Position numbers and translations under genes: made by a program. From Hippophae tibetana (Eukaryota > Streptophyta > Magnoliopsida > Rosales > Elaeagnaceae), in the NCBI GenBank assembly GCA_037013495.1, contig CM072802.1, forward strand, positions 61,927,483 to 61,991,482: a stretch of 64,000 nucleotides of DNA, in the 5' to 3' direction. This document shows positions 36,401 through 49,632 of this stretch, in pieces; the stretch's first letter is position 1, and each line of letters opens with the position of its first letter. The notes beneath the pieces were generated by a model that was given only the letters and a program-made list of their open reading frames with translations, had not been told where the DNA came from and did not search any database.

Positions 36401-36820
36401 CCGTGGGCAAAACCATGTCAAACGATAGAAGTTTTGGGAAATTTTTTTCGCACATGTTTAGAATAGTATGCCATCTTGTACTGGAAAGTTTCATGATTTT
36501 ATTTATACGGGAAGTATTTTTAGTTATTTTTTGAAGTCTTCGAAAAATCATTAAAAATAGAAAATTCGGCCAAAACTATTGTTTCTTGTTTGATGCAATT
36601 CTTTTCATCATCGAAGATTTATTGCTCACAAAATATTAGGTTTGTCATGGTATAAATACGAATATGACAAGGAATGCTCGTTTCTAGGTGCCATCGTTGC
36701 GGCCATTTATGGGCACCTCTAACACCTCGTGGCAAAACCATGTGAAATGATGGAATTTTAGGGCGATTTTTTTCACACATGTTTAGAATAGTATGTCATC
36801 TCGTACTGGAAAGTTTTATG
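30500..36820. repeat. Displaced satellite duplication, offset about 5513 bp
   Basis: About 30500-31295 matches 36013-36815. Shared private variants are CATCTAAATTA, a monomer lacking part of TATAAATACGAATATG (TATAAATATATGACAAGG), GTTTCTAGGTGCC and TTGCGGCCATTTATGG. The offset is seventeen monomers. The copy ends at a recombinant junction near 36820. Confidence 0.75.
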
Positions 36821-39800
36821 ATTTTATTGAAATGAGAAGTATTTTTAGTCATTTTTTGTAGTATTCGAAAAATCATCAAAAATAGAAAATTCGGGCAAAA
36901 GTATTGTTTCTTGTTGGATGTAATTCTTTTCATCATCTAAGATTTATTACTTACAAAATATTTGGTTTGGCATGGTATAAATATAGGACAAGGAATGTTC
37001 GTTTTTTGGTGCCACCGTTGCGGGCATTTATGGGCACCTCTAACACCCCGTGGGCAAAACCATGTCAAACGATAGAAGTTTAGGGTGATTTTTTTCACAC
37101 ATGTTTAGAATTGTATGTCATCTCGTACTGGAAATTTTAATCATTTTATGGAGGCGGATAGTATTTTTAGTCATTTTTTAAATTATTAGAAAAATCATGA
37201 AAAATAGATAATTCCGAAAAAATTCTCATTTCTTGTTGGATGTAATTCCATTCATCATCTAAGATTTATTGATCACAAAATAGTAAGTTTGGGACAGTAA
37301 AAATAAGGAGATAACACGAAGTGCTCGTTTTGAGGTGCCACCGTTGCGGGCATTGATGGGCACCTCTAACACCTCATGGGCAAAACCCTGCCAACGATAG
37401 AATTTTTGGGCAATTTTTTTCGCACATGTTTAGAATAGTATGCCATCTCGTACTGGAAAGTTTCATGATTTTATTTATACGGGAAGTATTTTTAGTTATT
37501 TTTTGAATTCTTCGAAAAATCATTAAAAATAGAAAATTCGGCCAAAACTATTGTTTCTTGTTTGATGCAATTCTTTTCATCATCGAAGATTTATTGCTCA
37601 CAAAATATTAGGTTTGTCATGGTATAAATACGATTATGACAAGGAATGCTCGTTTTTAGGTGGCATCGTTGTGGGCATTTATGGGCACCTCTAACACCCC
37701 GTGGGTAAAACCATGTCAAACGATGCAATTTTAGGGCGATTTTTTTCACACATGTTTAGAATAGTATGCCATCTCGTACTAGAAAGTTTCATGATTTTAT
37801 TTATAAGGGAAGTATTTTTACTTATTTTTTGAAGTCTTCGAAAATTAATTAAAAATAGAAAATTCGGCCAAAACTATTGTTTCTTGTTGGATGCAATTCT
37901 TTTTATCATCTAAGATTTATTGATCACAAAATATTAAGTTTGGCACAGTAAAAATAAGAAGATAACAAGAAGTGCTCGTTTTGAGGTGCCACCATTGCGG
38001 GCATTAATGGGCACCTCTAACACCTCGTGGGCAAAACCCTGCCAACGATAGAAGTTTTGGGCAATTTTTTTTGCACATGTTTAGAATAGTATGCCATCTC
38101 GTAGTGGAAAGTTTCATGATTTTATTTATACGGGAAGTATATTTAGTTATTTTTTGAAGTCTTCGAAAAATCATTAAAAATAGAAAATTCGGCCAAAACT
38201 ATTGTTTCTTGTTGGATGCAATTCTTTTCATCATCTAAGAATTATTTCTCACAAAATATTAGGTTTGTCATGGTATAGATACGAATATGACAAGGAATGC
38301 TCGTTTTTAGGTGCCATCGTTGCGGGCATTTATGGGCACCTCTAACACCCCGTGGGCAAAACCATGTCAAACGATCGAAGTTTAGGGCGATTGTTTTCAC
38401 ACATGTTTAGAATAGTATGTCATCATGTACTGGAACGTTTTATGATTTTATGGAGGCGGGAAGTATTTTTAGTCATTTTTTAAACTATTCGAAAAATCAT
38501 GAAAATAGATAATTCGGCAAAAATTGTTATTTTTATTGGATGCAATTACGTTTATCCTCTAAGATTTATTGATCACAAAATATTAGGTTTGGCACGGTAA
38601 AAATAAGAAGATAACACGAAATGCTCGTTTTGAGGTGCCACCGTTGCGGGCATTCATGGGGACCTCTAACACCTCATGGGCAAAACCATGCCAACGATAG
38701 AATTTTAGGGCAATTTTTTCACACATGTTTAGAATAGTGTGCCATCTCGTACTGGAAATTTTCATGATTTTATTGACACCGGAAGTATTTTTAGTCATTT
38801 TTTGAAGTCTTCTAATAATCATGAAAAATAGAAAATTTGGCCAAAACTATTGTTTCTTGTTGGATGCAATTATTTTCGTCATCTAACATTTATTGCTCAC
38901 AAAATATATGGTTTGGCATGGTATAAATACGAATATGACAAGGAATGCTCGTTTTTTGGTGCCACCGTTGCGGGCATTTATGGGCACCTCTAACACCCCG
39001 TGGGAAAAACCATGTCAAACGATGGAAGTTAAGGGTGATTTTTTTCACACATGTTTAGAATTGTATGTCATCTCGTACTTGAAATTTTTATGATTTGATG
39101 GAGGCGGATTGTATTTTTAGTCATTTTTTAAATTATTCGAAAAATCATGAAAAATATATAATTCGGAAACAATTCTTATTTCTTGTTCGATGCAATTCCA
39201 TTCATCATCTAAGATTTATTGATCCCAAAAAATTAGGTTTGGCATGGTAAAAATAAGAAGATAACAAGAAATGCTCGTTTTGAGGTGCCACCGTTGCGGG
39301 CATTGATGGGCACCTCTAACACCTCGTGGGCAAAACCATGCCAACGATAGAATTTTATTGCAATTTTTTTCTTACATGTTTAGAATAGTATGCCATCTCG
39401 TACTTGAAAGTTTCATGATTTTATTGAGACGGGAAGTATTTTTAGTCAATTTTTGAAGTGTTCGAAAAATAATGAAAAATAGAAAATTCGGCCAAAACTA
39501 TTTTTTCTTGTTGGATGCAATTCTTTTCATCATCTAAGATTTTTTGCTCACAAAATATTAGGTTTGGCATGGTATAAATACGAATATGACAAGGACTGCT
39601 CGTTTTTAGCTGCCACCGTTGCGGGCATTTATGGGCACCTATAACCCCGTGGACAAAACCATGTCAAACGATAGAAGTTTAAGGCGATTTTTTTCACACA
39701 GGTTTAGAATTCTATGTCATCTCGTACTAGAAATTTTTATGATTTTATGGAGGCGGATAGTATTTTTAGTCATATTTTAAACTAGTCGAAAAATCATGAA

Positions 39801-40839
39801 AAATAGATAATTCCGAAAAAATTCTCATTTCTTGTTGGATGCAATTCCATTCATCATCTAAGATTTATTGATCACAAAATATTAGGTTTGGCTAAGTAAA
39901 AACAAGAAGATAACAAGAAATGCTCGTTTTGAGGTGCAACCGTTGTGGGCATTGATGGGCACCTCTAACACCCCGTGGGCAAAACCATGTCAAATGATAG
40001 AATTTCACGCAAATTTTTTCACGCATGTTCAGAATAGTATGCCATCTCGTACTAGAAAGTTTCATGATTTTATTTATACGGGAAGTATTTTTAGTTATTT
40101 TTTGAAGTCTTCGAAAATTCATGAAAAATAGAAAATTCGGCCAAAACTATTGTTTCTTGTTGGATGCAATTCCATTCATCATGTAAGATTTATTGATGAC
40201 AAAATATTAAGTTTGGCACCGTAAAAATAAGAAGATAACAAGAAGTGCTCGTTTTGAGGTGCCACCCTTGCGTGCATTCATGGGCACCTCTAACACCTCG
40301 TGGGCAAAACCATGCCAACGATAGAATTTTATTGCAATTTTTTTCTCCATGTTTAGAATAGTATGTCATCTCGTACTGGAAAGTTTCATGATTTTATTGA
40401 CACGGGAAGTATTTTTAGTCATTTTTTGAAGTGTTCGAAAAATCATGAAAAATAGAAAATTTGGCCAAAACTATTGTTTCTTGTTGGATGCAATTCTTTT
40501 CATCATCTAACATTTTCTGCTCACAAAATATTTTTTTTTGCATGGTATAAATACGAATATGACAAGGAATGCTCGTTTTTTGGTGCCACCGTTGCGGGAA
40601 TTTATGGGCACTTCTAACACCCCGTGGGCAAAACCATGTCAAACGATGGATGTTTCGGGCGATTGTTTTCTGACATGTTTAGAATTGTATGTCTTCTCTT
40701 ACTGGAAATTTTTATGATTTCATGGAGGCGGATAGTATTTTTAGTTATTTTTTAAACTATTCGAAAAATCATGAAAAATAGATAATTCGGAAAAAATTCT
40801 TATTTCTTGTTGGATGCAATTCCATTCATCATGTAAGAT

Positions 40840-43800
40840 TTATTGATCACAAAATATTAGGTTTGGCACGGTAAAAATAAGAAGATAACAAGAAATGCTC
40901 GTTTTGAGGTGCCACCGTTGCGGGCATTGATGGGCACCTCTAACACCTCGTGGGCAAAACCATGCCAACGATAGAATTTTTGGGCAATTTTTTTCGCACA
41001 TGTTTAGAATAGTATGCCATCTCGTACTAGAAAGTTTCATAATTTTATTTATACGGGAAGTATTTTTAGTTATTTTTTGAAGTCTTTGAAAAATCATTAA
41101 AAATAGAAAATTCGGCCAAAACTATTGTTTCTTGTTGGAGGCAATTCTTTTCATCATCTAAGATTTATTGCTCACAAAATATTAGTTTTCTCATGGTATA
41201 AATACGAATATGACAAGGAATTCTCCTTTTTAGGTGCCATCGTTGCGGGCATTTATGGGCACCTCTAACACCCCGTGGGCAAAATCATGTCAAACAATGG
41301 AATTTTAGGGCAATTTTTTTCACACATGTTTAGAATAGTGTGCCATCTCGTACTAGAAATTTTCATGATTTTATTGACACCGGAAGTATTTTTAGTCATT
41401 TTTTGAAGTCTTCGAATAATCATGAAAAATAGAAAATTTGGCCAAAACTATTGTTTCTTGTTGGATGCAATTGTTTTCATCATCTAACATTTATTGCTCA
41501 CAAAATATTTGGTTTGGCATGGTATAAATACGAATATGACACGGAATGCTTGTTTTTTGGTGCCACCGTTGCGGGCATTTATGGGCACCTCTAACACCCC
41601 GTGGGCAAAACCATGTCAAACGATGGAAGTTAAGGGTGATTTTTTTCACACATGTTTAGAATTGTATGTCATCTCGTACTTGAAATTTTTATGATTTTAT
41701 GGAGGCGGATTGTATTTTTAGTCATTTTTTAATTTATTCGAAAAATCATGAAAAATATATAATTCGGAAAAAATTCTTATTTCTTGTTGGATGCAATTCC
41801 ATTCATCGTCTAAGATTTATTGATCACAAAATATTAGGTTTGCCACGGTAAAAATAAGAAGATAACAAGAAATGCTCGTTTTGAGGTGCCACCGTTGCGG
41901 GCATTGATGGGCACCTCTAACACCTCGTGGGCAAAACCATGCCAACGATAGAATTTTTGGGCAATTTTTTTCGCATATGTTTAGAATAGTATGCCATCTC
42001 GTACTAGAAAGTTTCATAATTTTATTTATACGGGAAGTATTTTTAGTTATTTTTTGAAGTCTTCGAAAAATCATTAAAAATAGAAAATTCGGCCAAAACT
42101 ATTGTTTCTTGTTGGAGGCAATTCTTTTCATCATCTAAGATTTATTGCTCACAAATTATTAGTTTTCTCATGGTATAAATACGAATATGACAAGGAATTC
42201 TCCTTTTTAGGTGCCATCGTTGCGGGCATTTATGGGCACCTCTAACACCCCGTGGGCAAAACCATGTCAAACAATGGAATTTTAGGGCAATTTTTTTCAC
42301 ACATGTTTAGAATAGTTTGCCATCTCGTACTAGAAATTTTCATGATTTTATTGACACCGGAAGTATTTTTAGTCATTTTTTGAATTCTTCGAATAATCAT
42401 GAAAAATAGAAAATTTGGCCAAAACTATTGTTTCTTGTTGGATGCAATTCTTTTCATCATCTAACATTTTCTGCTCACAAAATATTTTTTTTTGCATGGT
42501 ATAAATACGAATTTGACAAGGAATGCTCGTTTTTTGGTGCCACCGTTGCGGGAATTTATGGGCACTTCTAACACCCCGTGGGCAAAACCATGTCAAACGA
42601 TGGATGTTTCGGGCGATTGTTTTCTGACATGTTTAGAATTGTATGTCTTCTCTTACTGGAAATTTTTATGATTTCATGGAGGCGGATAGTATTTTTAGTT
42701 ATTTTTTAAACTATTCGAAAAATCATGAAAAATAGATAATTCGGAAAAAATTCTTGTTTCTTGTTGGATGCAATTCCATTCATCGTCTAAGATTTATTGA
42801 TCACAAAATATTAGGTTTGGCACGGTAAAATTAAGAAGATTACAAGAAATGCTCGTTTTGAGGTGCCACCGTTGCGGGCATTGATGGGCACCTCTAACAC
42901 CTCGTGGGCAAAACCATGCCAACGATAGAATTTTTGGGCAATTTTTTTCGCACATGTTTAGAATAGTATGCCATCTCGTACTAGAAAGTTTCATAATTTT
43001 ATTTATACGGGAAGTATTTTTAGTTATTTTTTGAAGTCTTTGAAAAATCATTAAAAATAGAAAATTCGGCCAAAACTATTGTTTCTTGTTGGAGGCAATT
43101 CTTTTCATCATCTAAGATTTATTGCTCACAAAATATTAGTTTTCTCATGGTATAAATACGAATATGACAAGGAATTCTCCTTTTTAGGTGCCATCGTTGC
43201 GGGCATTTATGGGCACCTCTAACACCCCGTGGGCAAAACCATGTCAAACAATGGAATTTTAGGGCAATTTTTTTCACACATGTTTAGAATAGTGTGCCAT
43301 CTCGTACTAGAAATTTTCATGATTTTATTGACACCGGAAGTATTTTTAGTCATTTTTTGAAGTCATCGAATAATCATGAAAAATAGAAAATTTGGCCAAA
43401 ACTATTGTTTCTTGTTGGATGCAATTGTTTTCATCATCTAACATTTATTGCTCACAAAATATTTGGTTTGGCATGGTATAAATACGAATATGACACGGAA
43501 TGCTTGTTTTTTGGTGCCACCGTTGCGGGCATTTATGGGCACCTCTAACACCCCGTGGGCAAAACCATGTCAAACGATGGAAGTTAAGGGTGATTTTTTT
43601 CACACATGTTTAGAATTGTATGTCATCTCGTACTTGAAATTTTTATGATTTTATGGAGGCGGATTGTATTTTTAGTCATTTTTTAAATTATTCGAAAAAT
43701 CATGAAAAATATATAATTCGGAAAAAATTCTTATTTCTTGTTGGATGCAATTCCATTCGTCGTCTAAGATTTATTGATCACAAAATATTAGGTTTGGCAC

Positions 43801-46800
43801 GGTAAAAATAAGAAGATAACAAGAAATGCTCGTTTTGAGGTGCCACCGTTGCGGGCATTGATGGGCACCTCTAACACCTCGTGGGCAAAACCATGCCAAC
43901 GATAGAATTTTTGGGCAATTTTTTTCGCACATGTTTAGAATAGTATGCCATCTCGTACTAGAAAGTTTCATAATTTTATTTATACGGGAAGTATTTTTAG
44001 TTATTTTTTGAAGTCTTTGAAAAATCATTAAAAATAGAAAATTCGGCCAAAACTATTGTTTCTTGTTGGAGGCAATTCTTTTCATCATCTAAGATTTATT
44101 GCTCACAAAATATTAGTTTTCTCATGGTATAAATACGAATATGACAAGGAATTCTCCTTTTTAGGTGCCATCGTTGCGGGCATTTATGGGCACCTCTAAC
44201 ACCCCGTGGGCAAAATCATGTCAAACAATGGAATTTTAGGGCAATTTTTTTCACACATGTTTAGAATAGTGTGCCATCTCGTACTAGAAATTTTCATGAT
44301 TTTATTGACACCGGAAGTATTTTTAGTCATTTTTTGAAGTCTTCGAATAATCATGAAAAATAGAAAATTTGGCCAAAACTATTGTTTCTTGTTGGATGCA
44401 ATTGTTTTCATCATCTAACATTTATTGCTCACAAAATATTTGGTTTGGCATGGTATAAATACGAATATGACACGGAATGCTTGTTTTTTGGTGCCACCGT
44501 TGCGGGCATTTATGGGCACCTCTAACACCCCGTGGGCAAAACCATGTCAAACGATGGAAGTTAAGGGTGATTTTTTTCACACATGTTTAGAATTGTATGT
44601 CATCTCGTACTTGAAATTTTTATGATTTTATGGAGGCGGATTGTATTTTTAGTCATTTTTTAATTTATTCGAAAAATCATGAAAAATATATAATTCGGAA
44701 AAAATTCTTATTTCTTGTTGGATGCAATTCCATTCATCGTCTAAGATTTATTGATCACAAAATATTAGGTTTGCCACGGTAAAAATAAGAAGATAACAAG
44801 AAATGCTCGTTTTGAGGTGCCACCGTTGCGGGCATTGATGGGCACCTCTAACACCTCGTGGGCAAAACCATGCCAACGATAGAATTTTTGGGCAATTTTT
44901 TTCGCATATGTTTAGAATAGTATGCCATCTCGTACTAGAAAGTTTCATAATTTTATTTATACGGGAAGTATTTTTAGTTATTTTTTGAAGTCTTCGAAAA
45001 ATCATTAAAAATAGAAAATTCGGCCAAAACTATTGTTTCTTGTTGGAGGCAATTCTTTTCATCATCTAAGATTTATTGCTCACAAATTATTAGTTTTCTC
45101 ATGGTATAAATACGAATATGACAAGGAATTCTCCTTTTTAGGTGCCATCGTTGCGGGCATTTATGGGCACCTCTAACACCCCGTGGGCAAAACCATGTCA
45201 AACAATGGAATTTTAGGGCAATTTTTTTCACACATGTTTAGAATAGTTTGCCATCTCGTACTAGAAATTTTCATGATTTTATTGACACCGGAAGTATTTT
45301 TAGTCATTTTTTGAATTCTTCGAATAATCATGAAAAATAGAAAATTTGGCCAAAACTATTGTTTCTTGTTGGATGCAATTCTTTTCATCATCTAACATTT
45401 TCTGCTCACAAAATATTTTTTTTTGCATGGTATAAATACGAATTTGACAAGGAATGCTCGTTTTTTGGTGCCACCGTTGCGGGAATTTATGGGCACTTCT
45501 AACACCCCGTGGGCAAAACCATGTCAAACGATGGATGTTTCGGGCGATTGTTTTCTGACATGTTTAGAATTGTATGTCTTCTCTTACTGGAAATTTTTAT
45601 GATTTCATGGAGGCGGATAGTATTTTTAGTTATTTTTTAAACTATTCGAAAAATCATGAAAAATAGATAATTCGGAAAAAATTCTTGTTTCTTGTTGGAT
45701 GCAATTCCATTCATCGTCTAAGATTTATTGATCACAAAATATTAGGTTTGGCACGGTAAAATTAAGAAGATTACAAGAAATGCTCGTTTTGAGGTGCCAC
45801 CGTTGCGGGCATTGATGGGCACCTCTAACACCTCGTGGGCAAAACCATGCCAACGATAGAATTTTTGGGCAATTTTTTTCGCACATGTTTAGAATAGTAT
45901 GCCATCTCGTACTAGAAAGTTTCATAATTTTATTTATACGGGAAGTATTTTTAGTTATTTTTTGAAGTCTTTGAAAAATCATTAAAAATAGAAAATTCGG
46001 CCAAAACTATTGTTTCTTGTTGGAGGCAATTCTTTTCATCATCTAAGATTTATTGCTCACAAAATATTAGTTTTCTCATGGTATAAATACGAATATGACA
46101 AGGAATTCTCCTTTTTAGGTGCCATCGTTGCGGGCATTTATGGGCACCTCTAACACCCCGTGGGCAAAACCATGTCAAACAATGGAATTTTAGGGCAATT
46201 TTTTTCACACATGTTTAGAATAGTGTGCCATCTCGTACTAGAAATTTTCATGATTTTATTGACACCGGAAGTATTTTTAGTCATTTTTTGAAGTCATCGA
46301 ATAATCATGAAAAATAGAAAATTTGGCCAAAACTATTGTTTCTTGTTGGATGCAATTGTTTTCATCATCTAACATTTATTGCTCACAAAATATTTGGTTT
46401 GGCATGGTATAAATACGAATATGACACGGAATGCTTGTTTTTTGGTGCCACCGTTGCGGGCATTTATGGGCACCTCTAACACCCCGTGGGCAAAACCATG
46501 TCAAACGATGGAAGTTAAGGGTGATTTTTTTCACACATGTTTAGAATTGTATGTCATCTCGTACTTGAAATTTTTATGATTTTATGGAGGCGGATTGTAT
46601 TTTTAGTCATTTTTTAAATTATTCGAAAAATCATGAAAAATATATAATTCGGAAAAAATTCTTATTTCTTGTTGGATGCAATTCCATTCGTCGTCTAAGA
46701 TTTATTGATCACAAAATATTAGGTTTGGCACGGTAAAAATAAGAAGATAACAAGAAATGCTCGTTTTGAGGTGCCACCGTTGCGGGCATTGATGGGCACC

Positions 46801-49632
46801 TCTAACACCTCGTGGGCAAAACCATGCCAACGATAGAATTTTTGGGCAATTTTTTTCGCACATGTTTAGAATAGTATGCCATCTCGTACTAGAAAGTTTC
46901 ATAATTTTATTTATACGGGAAGTATTTTTAGTTATTTTTTGAAGTCTTCGAAAAATCATTAAAAATAGAAAATTCGGCCAAAACTATTGATTCTTGTTGG
47001 AGGCAATTCTTTTCATCATCTAAGATTTATTGCTCACAAATTATTAGTTTTCTCATGGTATAAATACGAATATGACAAGGAATTCTCCTTTTTAGGTGCC
47101 ATCGTTGCGGGCATTTATGGGCACCTCTAACACCCCGTGGGCAAAACCATGTCAAACAATGGAATTTTAGGGCAATTTTTTTCACACATGTTTAGAATAG
47201 TTTGCCATCTCGTACTAGAAATTTTCATGATTTTATTGACACCGGAAGTATTTTTAGTCATTTTTTGAATTCTGCGAATAATCATGAAAAATAGAAAATT
47301 TGGCCAAAACTATTGTTTCTTGTTGGATGCAATTGTTTTCATCATCTAACATTTATTGCTCACAAAATATTTGGTTTGGCATGGTATAAATACGAATATG
47401 ACACGGAATGCTCATTTTTAGGTGCCACCGTTGCGGGCATATATGGGCACCTCTAACACCCCGTGGGCAAAACCATGTCAAACGATGGAAGTTAAGGGTG
47501 ATTTTTTTTACACATGTTTAGAATTGTATGTCATCTCGTACTTGAAATTTTTATGATTTTATGGAGGCGGATTGTATTTTTAGTCATTTTTTAAATTATT
47601 CGAAAAATCATGAAAAATATATAATTCGGAAAAAATTCTTATTTCTTGTTGGATGCAATTCCATTCATCGTCTAAGATTTATTGATCACAAAATATTAGG
47701 TTTGGCACGGTAAAATTAAGAAGATTACAAGAAATGCTCGTTTTGAGGTGCCACCGTTGCGGGCATTGATGGGCACCTCTAACACCTCGTGGGCAAAACC
47801 ATGCCAACGATAGAATTTTTGGGCAATTTTTTTCGCACATGTTTAGAATAGTATGCCATCTCGTACTAGAAAGTTTCATAATTTTATTTATACGGGAAGT
47901 ATTTTTAGTTATTTTTTGAAGTCTTCGAAAAATCATTAAAAATAGAAAATTCGGCCAAAACTATTGTTTCTTGTTGGAGGCAATTCTTTTCATCATCTAA
48001 GATTTATTGCTCACAAATTATTAGTTTTCTCATGGTATAAATACGAATATGACAAGGAATTCTACTTTTTAGGTGCCATCGTTGCGGGCATTTATGGGCA
48101 CCTCTAACACCCCGTGGGCAAAACCATGTCAAACAATGGAATTTTAGGGAAATTTTTTTCACACATGTTTAGAATAGTGTGCCATCTCGTACTAGAAATT
48201 TTCATGATTTTATTGACACCGGAAGTATTTTTAGTCATTTTTTGAAGTCTTCGAATAATCATGAAAAATAGAAAATTTGGCCAAAACTATTGTTTCTTGT
48301 TGGATGCAATTATTTTCATCATCTAACATTTATTGCTCACAAAATATTTGGTTTGGCATGGTATAAATACGAATATGACACGGAATGCTCATTTTTAGGT
48401 GCCACCGTTGCGGGCATATATGGGCACCTCTAACACCCCGTGGGCAAAACCATGTCAAACGATGGAAGTTAAGGGTGATTTTTTTCACACATGTTTAGAA
48501 TTGTATGTCATCTCGTACTTGAAATTTTTATGATTTTATGGAGGCGGATTGTATTTTTAGTCATTTTTTAAATTATTCGAAAAATCATGAAAAATATATA
48601 ATTCGGAAAAAATTCTTATTTCTTGTTGGATGCAATTCCATTCATCGTCTAAGATTTATTGATCACAAAATATTAGGTTTGGCACGGTAAAATTAAGAAG
48701 ATTACAAGAAATGCTCGTTTTGAGGTGCCACCGTTGCGGGCATTGATGGGCACCTCTAACACCTCGTGGGCAAAACCATGCCAACGATAGAATTTTTGGG
48801 CAATTTTTTTCGCACATGTTTAGAATAGTATGCCATCTCGTACTAGAAAGTTTCATAATTTTATTTATACGGGAAGTATTTTTAGTTATTTTTTGAAGTC
48901 TTCGAAAAATCATTAAAAATAGAAAATTCGGCCAAAACTATTGTTTCTTGTTGGAGGCAATTCTTTTCATCATCTAAGATTTATTGCTCACAAATTATTA
49001 GTTTTCTCATGGTATAAATACGAATATGACAAGGAATTCTACTTTTTAGGTGCCATCGTTGCGGGCATTTATGGGCACCTCTAACACCCCGTGGGCAAAA
49101 CCATGTCAAACAATGGAATTTTAGGGCAATTTTTTTCACACATGTTTAGAATAGTGTGCCATCTCGTACTAGAAATTTTCATGATTTTATTGACACCGGA
49201 AGTATTTTTAGTCATTTTTTGAAGTCTTCGAATAATCATGAAAAATAGAAAATTTGGCCAAAACTATTGTTTCTTGTTGGATGCAATTATTTTCATCATC
49301 TAAGATTTTTTGCTCACAAAATATTTTGTTTGGCATGGTATAAATACGAATATGACAAGGAATGCTCGTTTTTAGGTGCCACCGTTGCAGGCATTTATGG
49401 GCACCTCTAAAACCCCGTGGGCAAAACCATGTCAAACGATCGAAGTTTAGGGCGATTGTATTCACACATGTTTAGAATAGTATGTCATCTCGTATTGGAA
49501 ATGTTTATGATTTTTTGGCGGCGGGAAGTATTTTTAGTAATTTTTTAATCTATTCGAAAAATTATGAAAAATAGATAATTCGGCACAAATTCTTATTTCT
49601 TGTTGCATGCAATTGCATTCATCATCTAAGAT
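40840..49632. repeat. Higher-order region: nine 977-bp trimers
   Basis: The A monomer recurs at exact 977-bp steps (40840, 41817, 42794, 43771, 44748, 45725, 46702, 47679, 48656, with the next at 49633). Each trimer is A, then a hybrid with a B-type left part and an A-type right part (for example 41190-41460), then B (for example 41510-41830). Zero length variation over nine units shows recent amplification. Two third-monomer variants occur, one with GGAATGCTTG (41.5, 43.5, 44.5, 46.4 kb) and one with GGGAATTTATGGGCACTTC (42.5, 45.5 kb). Confidence 0.93.
40845..46930. repeat. Near-identical 2931-bp tandem duplication (three trimers)
   Basis: About 40845-43999 and 43776-46930 share every private variant I compared at an offset of exactly 2931 bp. 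Examples are AAAATCATG at 41281/44212, GTTTGCCACGG at 41838/44769, AATTTGACAAGG near 42510/45441 and GAAGTCATCG near 43361/46292. I saw no difference between them by eye. The match fails left of about 40840 (CATGTAAG against CGTCTAAG) and right of about 46930. Confidence 0.85.
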
